Positions 35,979-42,618 of a DNA stretch of 42,618 nt are shown here, piece after piece. The position numbers were made by a program, and so were the translations under genes. Below the pieces are notes generated by a model that searched no databases, had not been told where the DNA came from, and saw only the letters and a program-made list of their open reading frames with translations. Position 1 is the first letter of the stretch. The number at the start of each line of letters is the position of its first letter. This stretch comes from an uncultured Pirellulaceae bacterium (GTDB lineage: Bacteria; Planctomycetota; Planctomycetia; Pirellulales; Pirellulaceae): contig CAJQQR010000034.1 in NCBI GenBank assembly GCA_905480545.1, positions 1 through 42,618 of the forward strand, read 5' to 3'.

Positions 35979-36385
35979 GACCGATCAAGTAATTGCCAAA
36001 TCGCAAATTTGTTTTCGCTTCGGGATATTCATCAGCTAACTAGCATTTCGTTCGCCGTTTATATCGGCAAAGTGGAAAACCATTCAATATCAAGCGTTTA
36101 CTTCAAACGAGATTTTTTGCTAATATCGGCGAGTTTGAGGGCCAATTGCAAATCGGGTCCTAAAAAGAGGCTGTTTTTAACCCGGCGTCGCCATTCACTC
36201 GACTCGTCGAATAACCAAATCAGACTCCCACGATTTCGCTTTTAAACTCCAAATTCGTTCCAAACCCACAATTACCAAACCCACAATTACCAAACCATGG
36301 GGTCCGATTTGCTTCAGGCCTATCACGGGGAAGATCAACGGTTTGAAGCAATGATCAATATTAAATTCTATCCATCCTGATTCTA
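35979..36385. other. Divergent spacer between two sulfotransferase genes, with tandem repeat
   Basis: Just over 400 bp between divergent starts. A 15-bp unit CAAACCCACAATTAC occurs at 36261-36275 and 36276-36290, followed by CAAACC. It lies about 95 bp upstream of the downstream gene, within its likely promoter region. No gene is evident; a plus-strand frame at 35934-36245 overlaps the neighbouring start and has no recognisable motif. Confidence 0.6.
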
Positions 36386-37195
36386 ATGCTATTTTTTCGA
36401 AAACGAGAGAAGACTCCACTCTTTATTCACATCCCAAAAACGGGTGGAACGTATTTGACGCAAGGTGAGACCGACGGCGATACGGTCATAAAGCCAATTC
36501 AAATCGTTGGGCACAACTACTTCGCAACCGCAAACGACTGCGAGAATCCACTCTATGCCGGGCATGATCCAGAGAGGGCAACCGGAATTACAATTGAGAA
36601 ATCCGCTGCCAAAAACAGGGTCGTTTTTTCAGTTGTCAGAAATATTTTTGAATGGCTCGTTAGCTATGCTGGGCACGCCGGATATGGGCAGCATCGATAC
36701 GTCAACGTAGACCATTACGATTTTGAAAATGCGAGAAAGGGATTTTCATACCTGCTGAAAACAATCGCAAATCGGACCGATCTATGGCCTAATCGCAAGT
36801 TTTTGTTTTGCCAAAATTTTGCATCCGATGGAGAATTGATGCCCAATTGGATATTGAATAACGCCCACTTGGATAATGAACTGCATCGCTTTGCTTGCAT
36901 GAACAAACTCACATATTCACAAAAACGAAAACAACGCGTCGGTTCTAAAAAGGACTTTCGACTTCACTTTTCAGATGAGTTAGTTGAACTAACGACGAAG
37001 ACTTGGGGCAGAGAAATGAAGATTTACGGACACAAATTCGACGCTCCTTCCGAAAACGCGGTTCTGACTGGCAAAGTACCAGATAAGGTCAAGAAGCAAT
37101 TAACCTACAAATATTCGTCCGACGAATTGAAATTCGGCGATTCGGTTGTTTCAACTCAAAACTTCGATGTGCTTCGAACGTCAGTCGCCGCCTAG
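36386..37195 (+). CDS. Sulfotransferase family protein
   Basis: A 269-residue protein. FIHIPKTGGTYL near the N-terminus is the 5'-phosphosulfate loop of heparan/chondroitin-type (Sulfotransfer_2-like) sulfotransferases. VVFSVVRNIFEWLVSYA fits the 3'-phosphate motif, with Arg and Ser in the expected places. The central region holds LWPNRKFLFCQNFA. The C-terminal 60 residues are charged and less typical. It is divergent from the other sulfotransferase and probably acts on the same class of surface or secreted glycan. No strong ribosome binding site is visible; the ATG at 36386 is the first in frame. Sulfation by this locus and sulfatases elsewhere in the window suggest the cell both makes and degrades sulfated glycans. 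Confidence 0.78.
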   Translation: MLFFRKREKTPLFIHIPKTGGTYLTQGETDGDTVIKPIQIVGHNYFATANDCENPLYAGHDPERATGITIEKSAAKNRVVFSVVRNIFEWLVSYAGHAGYGQHRYVNVDHYDFENARKGFSYLLKTIANRTDLWPNRKFLFCQNFASDGELMPNWILNNAHLDNELHRFACMNKLTYSQKRKQRVGSKKDFRLHFSDELVELTTKTWGREMKIYGHKFDAPSENAVLTGKVPDKVKKQLTYKYSSDELKFGDSVVSTQNFDVLRTSVAA

Positions 37196-37306
37196 GTTCA
37201 CTCAAGAAATAGACATGGGCCGTCAAATCTGTTCGCAATTCGACGACCCAATCTGCGGATGAATGACCTTCGTGAATCAATCTAGTGATTACGAAGCAGA
37301 AAAAAT

Positions 37307-38995
37307 TCAAAAATCAAAATTGTCGGACTTCTTTTCTTCTTTCTTCTCGCCTGATTTGTCCTTATCCTCTTGCAGCTCTCGCCACGGTTCTTTTTTCTTG
37401 TAACTTTCAAGTTCTTTTTTCAAATCCCCCACTTGGCTGTCGCGTGTCGGATTTTTTTCAGCGAACTCAACTGCTTTGGTTGACCATTTGACTGCATTGT
37501 CAAAATCTCCTACCTCTGCATAAGCTGAAGCGAGAGTACTTAAAATGTAAGCCTCTTTATATTCGGTCAACTCGGCAGCTTTGATCGCCAGTTCGACTGC
37601 TCGCTTGCCATCGCGAAGGTCATCTTTGGGTGACGTTGACAAAACCCAAGCCAGATTGTTCCACACCAATTCTTTCTGGTTTGGTGCCAAGCTCGTTCCC
37701 AACTCCATCGCCGTCTCGTAATCAGCGATGGCTTGCTCGTGTTTTCCCATCCCCAACACCGTTGTGGCTCGGGCCAAAATAACATCAAAATTGGATGGAT
37801 CACGTTGCAAGATTTCACCGTATACGTCCAAAGCATCATTGAATCGTTCTGCCTGACGGTAGATCGACGACAGTTGCAACTTGTATCTCACTTGCTGCGG
37901 TGATTGAGGAGTGCCAGTGATCACCATCTTCATGTTCTTGATCGCCAAATCGAAATCCTTCTCTTGAGCAGCGATCTGAGCCTGAAGAATGATTCCCAAT
38001 GCGTTTCGCTTATTAATCGCGAGGATTGCTTCCATATCCTTCTTCGCTTCGTCGATCTTATCTTTGCTCATGTACGCGTAAGAACGCATCAATAGTGCAA
38101 GGATATTGCCCTTCTGCTTCTCCAATACTAGCGTCAGATCCTTGATCTCATTTTCAGTGTCATTCAGTTGGCCATGAATTCTCGCACGATTCAGATAAAG
38201 CTCAACATTCTCCTTGTCGCCTTCGATGATTTGGTTCGTGAACGTCAACGCTTTTTCTAATTTTGATTTCTTTGCTTGCAACAACAAACACTCAACCAAC
38301 GCGACCTTGTAGCTCATGTCGTCAGGCTTCAATTCGGCCAATTTTTCGAAGTCAGCCTCAGCTTCTTCGAGTTTGTTTTTTGCCATGAAGTATTGGGCCC
38401 GAACCGTTCGAAATTGAACGTTTTTCGGATCTTTTTCAATTGCAGCGGCTAATGCCTTTTCACGGTCAGCATCGTTTTCGGCCAGCCCAGCTTCCATAAA
38501 GACGGCCTGAGTCTGCTCTTGTGGCGACAAACCACCATTTTCAATGGCTTTGGCCAAAGATGCTTTGGCCTTATCTCGATCGCCTCCGGGCATCGATTGC
38601 AAACGGGCGATTCGAAAATGAGCATTGCCCAGTTCCTCATCCAACTCAACTAGCTTTTCCAAACGAACCAACGCTTGACGTCGCTTAAACCGCCAAGTCC
38701 CCTGCCCTTTCGCAGCCAGGTCAAAGACTTCGTCCGATAACTTCACGCAAATTTGATTGAGCGTGGTCTTGATCATGTCTTCGGCAAGCTTTTTCGTATC
38801 ATCGTCCAAGCCCTTTTCAATCGCCGACTTGCAAAGATCAATGATCTCGTCAAATTCACGCGGTGTTTTCGCTTTTAACTTTGCGACAATTGCCTTGTCG
38901 TAGTCCTCCTGGCCCTCACCATCCGCCAAAGCCACATTGCTAAGCAAAAACAAGCCTACCCAAAAAGCCGAAAGTAACATCAGTTTCGATTTCAT
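37307..38995 (-). CDS. Exported TPR repeat protein
   Basis: A 562-residue protein from the ATG at 38995, which has GGAG at good spacing; an in-frame ATG at 39007 overlaps that site and adds four residues. A signal peptide runs to about NVALADG. From about 110 the protein is a run of roughly ten tetratricopeptide repeats, for example NKLEEAEADFEKLAELKPDD, FDLAIKNMKMVI, FNDALDVYGEILQRDPSN and HEQAIADYETAMELG. The final 30 residues are Lys/Glu-rich and end in Phe. TPR proteins scaffold other proteins, here outside the cytoplasm. Its transcript converges with the sulfotransferase gene and it has no operon partner. Confidence 0.85.
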   Translation of the reverse strand: MKSKLMLLSAFWVGLFLLSNVALADGEGQEDYDKAIVAKLKAKTPREFDEIIDLCKSAIEKGLDDDTKKLAEDMIKTTLNQICVKLSDEVFDLAAKGQGTWRFKRRQALVRLEKLVELDEELGNAHFRIARLQSMPGGDRDKAKASLAKAIENGGLSPQEQTQAVFMEAGLAENDADREKALAAAIEKDPKNVQFRTVRAQYFMAKNKLEEAEADFEKLAELKPDDMSYKVALVECLLLQAKKSKLEKALTFTNQIIEGDKENVELYLNRARIHGQLNDTENEIKDLTLVLEKQKGNILALLMRSYAYMSKDKIDEAKKDMEAILAINKRNALGIILQAQIAAQEKDFDLAIKNMKMVITGTPQSPQQVRYKLQLSSIYRQAERFNDALDVYGEILQRDPSNFDVILARATTVLGMGKHEQAIADYETAMELGTSLAPNQKELVWNNLAWVLSTSPKDDLRDGKRAVELAIKAAELTEYKEAYILSTLASAYAEVGDFDNAVKWSTKAVEFAEKNPTRDSQVGDLKKELESYKKKEPWRELQEDKDKSGEKKEEKKSDNFDF

Positions 38996-39007
38996 TTTTA
39001 TCTCCAT

Positions 39008-39617
39008 TATCGTTGGTTTTAGCCTTAATTATGAATGATTCAACTCAGGAACACTATATGGACTGGGGACCATTCGATTGAATTGCATCAACTTCGCAAC
39101 GGACAACGGTTACCCCGCACCAATACTTGGTTGTCGATTGTGAACGTGACGATCGTAGCTGAAATTTGCGTCAAAACGGTTCCGCACAAAATCTATAATC
39201 GAATTCCATTCCCACTCAAAATTGACATCACTCATCTTCAAATCATCTTTGAGGGCAACATCCACTTATTATTCGTCAGTTCGGCCGTAAAACCAACTGG
39301 TTCAGCACCGCACTACCCAACTGGGGTTCGAAACACTCTGTTACCGCGGATTCCATTTTCTGACTCCCACCACCGAGAATTATGGTTTTATTGCTAAAAA
39401 ATTTCGCTATCCTAAGCAACTGAATTTCGAAAATGCTGTGTATTGTTACCAACACCCAGGCGGCGTCTCAGTTCTGGATACTTTGGCGGCAAGGATTTTT
39501 TTGAAGCGACAACTTTGCAACCCCATTAACGTGGCCGGCCATTTTTGATTTTCCCGAAATTATTGAACCGCCTTTCATGACGGTAATTGTCGTCCTTTTT
39601 TCAAGTCGGAAAAAATA
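39008..39617. other. Divergent spacer without a recognisable gene
   Basis: About 610 bp between the TPR gene (minus) and the small membrane protein gene (plus). A 120-codon plus-strand frame at 39035-39397 shows no motif, has no ribosome binding site and has irregular composition; it is not called. Promoters for both flanking genes must lie here but were not resolved. Confidence 0.45.
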
Positions 39618-39962
39618 ATGCTCACTCCAATCATTATCGTGGTGGTCGTCATCGGTGCGGGTATCGCACTATTTGTAATGAACTCAAAATCTCAAACCAA
39701 AATTAGCCCAGAAGACCAAAAGGTTGGGGAGTTCTCACAGCGTCTAACCTATTTGCTAAAAATTGTGGTTGAACATAGCGATGATTCCAAACGACAATCG
39801 TCGGAAAAAGAGGTGACGAGAATCGGCGAGGAAGTGAATGCCTCCGGCGGATTTCGCCTGATGATTCAGACACATAAAAAAGTGACTTCGTTGACGAACG
39901 AGAAATACGGCAATCGGTTGAAGGTTTTATGGAAAGGAATTGGCGATTGGCGGGGTACATAG
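39618..39962 (+). CDS. Small membrane-anchored protein
   Basis: A 114-residue protein. Residues 4-21 (PIIIVVVVIGAGIALFVM) form one transmembrane helix at the extreme N-terminus, followed by a soluble, mostly helical domain with many Lys and Glu (QRLTYLLKIVVEHSDDSKRQ). GGAAAA precedes the ATG. No family was recognised. The helix has few charges before it, and the positive residues after it suggest the soluble part stays in the cytoplasm. It stands alone, and the 287 bp downstream up to the DUF1501 gene hold no further gene. It could be a membrane regulator or stress protein; this is a guess. Confidence 0.6.
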   Translation: MLTPIIIVVVVIGAGIALFVMNSKSQTKISPEDQKVGEFSQRLTYLLKIVVEHSDDSKRQSSEKEVTRIGEEVNASGGFRLMIQTHKKVTSLTNEKYGNRLKVLWKGIGDWRGT

Positions 39963-40249
39963 ATAAGAGCGTTGGAGATTCGTTGTAAGACGTCATCGTC
40001 ATGGATCAATCTCGCCGATCACTTCGCTGATCAATTCGCCGCCCCCGTTCCTTCTCTGGTTTCTGGCCAACTGACAAAATCGCATTTGATGAACGCCGAA
40101 CGCCTTTATGACTCTCAAACAAAAGAGACTGATCTTTAACGGATTGTGAAACGTCATGGATCGGCGGCGTGATCCGCAAAAACGATCAAGATTCGTTCCA
40201 TCACTCCAGTGTTTTTCACAAACACAACGAATGAACTCTAAAATACAAC

Positions 40250-41698
40250 TCAAGCAATAATTTTCTTGGCAACTTTCCCAGCAACATCGGTCAAACGAAA
40301 ATCCCGACCCGCGTAACGATAAGTCAATCGCTCATGATCGAGCCCCAGCAGATGCAAAATGGTCGCGTGCCAATCATGAATGTGGCACGAATCCAACACT
40401 GATTCGTAACCATATTCGTCCGTCGAACCGTAGCTGGTTCCACCCTTGACGCCGCCACCTGCCATCCAAGTGGTGTAACCTTTGTTGTTGTGATCGCGAC
40501 CGTTCCCTCCCTGTGCGAATGGCGTTCGTCCGAACTCACCTCCCCAGACCACCAGTGTATCCTTTAGCATGTCACGCTGTTTCAAATCGGTGAGCAATCC
40601 GGCGATGGGTTTATCAATTTCACCGCACCGTTGTGGGAGTGCCGTCGAAAGATTCGCGTGATGATCCCAATTGCCATGCGAAACCTCGACAAAGCGCACA
40701 CCGCTTTCAACAAAACGCCGAGCGAGCAAACACTGCTTGGCAAAACTATCATTGCCCCCCTGCCCTACCCCATAAAGATCCAACGTGTCCTTCGATTCTT
40801 TCGACACATCCATCAGCTTCGGCATTTCGTCCTGCATTCGAAACGCCAACTCATAGGACTCTATCACGCCTTCGACGTTGGGATTGTCTTTTTCACGCCG
40901 CAACTTGTCATTGTTTAATGATTGAATCAAATCAAGCTGCGTTCGTTGTTGTTTTTTCGTGAGCCTCGAATTCTTGATGTCCGGAACCTGACCGCCAGTA
41001 TCTCCACCACGTCGAAACCGCTGCCCAGCATTCCCGCGCCGCCGATTGTTGCCACCTAAAACCGTTCCCTGATAAATCGCTGGCAAGAATGCACTACCGT
41101 GATTCTGCGCCGATCCAGCAGGCGGACTTAGCGAAACAAATCCGGGCATGCTGTCGTTTTCGGTCCCCAGACCGTACAAGGTCCACGCTCCCAACGATGG
41201 CCGAACGAACTGTGCATTTCCAGTATGCATTTGTGTCAACGCTCGGGGATGAACCGGTTGATCGCAATTCATTGAACGAATCAAACACATGTCATCGGCA
41301 TGCTTGGCAACGTTTTCAAACAAATCAGAAATCCATAGGCCACTCTCTCCCCGCTGCTTAAAATCCCACTGCGGTTTCAAATAATTCCCTCGGAATCGAG
41401 ACGGCTTTCCATCATCCTTGAACAACTGCGGCTTGTAATCAAACGTATCAACGTGGGAAGGTCCACCACGCATGCAAAGAAAAATCACTCTTTTCGCTTT
41501 CGCCGGAAAATGCGGCTCCTTGGGCGAAAGTGGATTATTACTATCGTCCGACAACGCAACACGCCCCTCGCCCGCGTTGGTCGCTGATTTCGAGTCCAAC
41601 GAACTGAGTCCAGCAAACGCAAGATAACCAAAGCCTGCAGATGCAGTCCGAAGAGCTTGACGGCGTGAGAAAAAGCAATTGGCTTGATTGTCGTTCAT
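40250..41698 (-). CDS. DUF1501 family Tat-exported protein (second copy)
   Basis: A 482-residue protein. The twin-arginine signal reads FFSRRQALRTASAGFGYL. The DUF1501 core opens with KRVIFLCMRGGPSHVDTFDYKP, then MCLIRSMNCDQPVHPRALT, SHGNWDHHANLS, WGGEFGRTPFAQGG, GRDHNNKGYTTWMAGGGVKGG and DWHATILHLLGLDHERL. The last string marks the subfamily that sits beside DUF1553 proteins. An Arg/Gly-rich insert (GNNRRRGNAGQRFRRGGD, about residues 223-240) is unusual. It follows the DUF1553 gene by 65 bp on the minus strand, so the two form an operon. Function of DUF1501 is unproven. Start at 41698 lacks a strong ribosome binding site. Confidence 0.9.
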   Translation of the reverse strand: MNDNQANCFFSRRQALRTASAGFGYLAFAGLSSLDSKSATNAGEGRVALSDDSNNPLSPKEPHFPAKAKRVIFLCMRGGPSHVDTFDYKPQLFKDDGKPSRFRGNYLKPQWDFKQRGESGLWISDLFENVAKHADDMCLIRSMNCDQPVHPRALTQMHTGNAQFVRPSLGAWTLYGLGTENDSMPGFVSLSPPAGSAQNHGSAFLPAIYQGTVLGGNNRRRGNAGQRFRRGGDTGGQVPDIKNSRLTKKQQRTQLDLIQSLNNDKLRREKDNPNVEGVIESYELAFRMQDEMPKLMDVSKESKDTLDLYGVGQGGNDSFAKQCLLARRFVESGVRFVEVSHGNWDHHANLSTALPQRCGEIDKPIAGLLTDLKQRDMLKDTLVVWGGEFGRTPFAQGGNGRDHNNKGYTTWMAGGGVKGGTSYGSTDEYGYESVLDSCHIHDWHATILHLLGLDHERLTYRYAGRDFRLTDVAGKVAKKIIA

Positions 41699-41763
41699 AA
41701 TTTCGACCGTAGCGGTATAAAACGAAGAGGTTTAAGTAAATAAACGGGTGATTCTTTCCAGAC

Positions 41764-42618
41764 TCAGTTCAAAAACCTGAACTCAGCTGAAGCAAATAAC
41801 GCTTGGCAAAACGCGGCAAGCGCCGCGACATCACGGGTTCGCTGAAGCCTTCCTGGCGGTTGATATTTTTGAAAGAAACGCTTGGCACTTGCCGTCTCCT
41901 GCAGCGTTGGATTCCGACCATACGTTAATTGGAGGGCGATCCTAATTTGCTGCTCCACCTGACTGGCCTCGCTCATGATGCGGCGTGCCAATTTCTCACT
42001 TTGCTGCACAACAAATGGATTGTTTAACATGTAAAGTGCTTGTGACGGAGTGTTGGAGGTATCGCGTTTTCCAATCACCATCGAGGGCTCAGCAAAATCG
42101 AATACCGCGAGGACCCGCGGAAGATTGTCCCGCATTACTGGTAAGTAAACCGAGCGATACGTTTTCGATTCATCCCAGGTCATAGCGTCAGGACGCAATC
42201 CTCTGACCGTGCCGGCAATCTCAGATACCTGAGAGCCTCGCGGTCGTTCAAAGTTGATGTTCCCGGCAACAAAGAGTAATGAATCACGAATGACTTCTGC
42301 ATCGATACGCCGTTGATTGGCTCGCCAAAGAAATCGGTTGTCCGGATCGATTTCAAATTTATTTTTGTCAAAGCCCGAACTCATTCGATAAGCTCGCGAC
42401 TGCACGATTTCGGTAATGATCGACTTGATCGACCAATCGGACTCCATAAACTTCACTGCGAGATAATCGAGCAACTCAGGGTGCGTCGGAAATTGCCCGG
42501 TCGCGCCAAAGTTTTCCGGCGTCGAAACAATACCTTCGCCAAACAAATGCTGCCAAATCCGGTTGACCATAACCCGAGCGGTTAGTGGATTAGCCTTTTC
42601 GGTCATCCAATTTGCCAA
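41764..42618 (-). CDS. DUF1553 cytochrome-family protein, C-terminal part
   Basis: 284 codons of a gene that enters from the right edge, so the N-terminal haem and DUF1549 regions are outside the window. The first codon in view is a TTG read as internal Leu, not a start. The visible part is DUF1553: NPLTARVMVNRIWQHLFGEG, TPENFGATGQFPTHPELLDY, RRIDAEVIRDSLLFVAG and the C-terminal TPSQALYMLNNPFVVQQS plus FCQALFASAEFRFLN. It precedes DUF1501 with 65 bp between them, the standard planctomycete pair. This type differs from the DUF1549/DUF1553 protein at 18098, whose DUF1553 part is shorter and lacks the TPENFGATG string. Confidence 0.88.
   Translation of the reverse strand: MANWMTEKANPLTARVMVNRIWQHLFGEGIVSTPENFGATGQFPTHPELLDYLAVKFMESDWSIKSIITEIVQSRAYRMSSGFDKNKFEIDPDNRFLWRANQRRIDAEVIRDSLLFVAGNINFERPRGSQVSEIAGTVRGLRPDAMTWDESKTYRSVYLPVMRDNLPRVLAVFDFAEPSMVIGKRDTSNTPSQALYMLNNPFVVQQSEKLARRIMSEASQVEQQIRIALQLTYGRNPTLQETASAKRFFQKYQPPGRLQRTRDVAALAAFCQALFASAEFRFLN

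Noticed and set aside
39035..39397. A 120-codon plus-strand frame between the TPR gene and the small membrane protein gene
   Set aside because: No ribosome binding site, no recognisable motif and irregular composition; probably non-coding.
39999..40253. An 84-codon minus-strand frame after the second DUF1501 gene
   Set aside because: It begins with TTG at the end of the DUF1501 gene and has no recognisable motif; the spacer is treated as non-coding.

Overview
The window looks like part of a planctomycete chromosome, probably of the Pirellulales. This is an inference from gene content. Three separate clusters carry protein families typical of that group: DUF1592/DUF1588/DUF1585 cytochrome proteins with a DUF1552 partner, DUF1549/DUF1553 cytochrome proteins, and DUF1501 Tat-exported proteins. 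There are also two formylglycine sulfatases, a XylR/AraC-type regulator and long gene-free spacers. No phage, transposase, integrase or CRISPR array was recognised.

Layout. (1) 1-7219: the 5' end of a XylR-like regulator (minus strand) faces a plus-strand operon. The operon encodes a sialate O-acetylesterase-like enzyme, a 1472-residue fusion (jelly-roll-like domain, SGNH esterase, cytochrome c, DUF1592/1588/1585) and a DUF1552 protein; it looks like an exported polysaccharide-deacylation and utilisation unit. (2) 8040-12734, minus: a phosphosignalling operon of a receiver-PAS-histidine kinase, a receiver-HDOD protein, a receiver with a degenerate HD-GYP domain, and a stand-alone receiver. 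(3) 13622-16878: two divergent sulfatases, one clearly GC-richer than its surroundings. (4) 16879-17877: a gene-poor spacer with tandem repeats, then tRNA-Ser(GCT). (5) 18098-24634, minus: DUF1501, a PPC-domain exported protein and a DUF1549/DUF1553 cytochrome protein, with two hairpins inside the operon. (6) 24950-25624: a lipoprotein.

(7) 25892-37195 is a surface-glycan locus. It holds GT4, CgeB-like and GT2 glycosyltransferases, a DUF268 protein, three methyltransferase-like proteins, a glutamine-dependent asparagine synthetase homologue (asnB type) and two sulfotransferases. This suggests an extracellular glycan that is methylated, amidated and sulfated. Inside it, the junction between the CgeB-like gene and asnB occurs twice. 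Vestiges of each gene remain next to an intact copy of the other, and an FkbM-like gene sits between them. (8) 37307-42618: a TPR protein, a small membrane-anchored protein, and a second DUF1501 gene behind a DUF1553 gene that runs off the right edge.

The most notable observations are the duplicated glycosyltransferase/asnB junction, the large esterase-cytochrome fusion behind a likely XylR-type operator, and the HD-GYP-like response regulator without its HD dyad. All functions are read from motifs by eye; no database search was possible.
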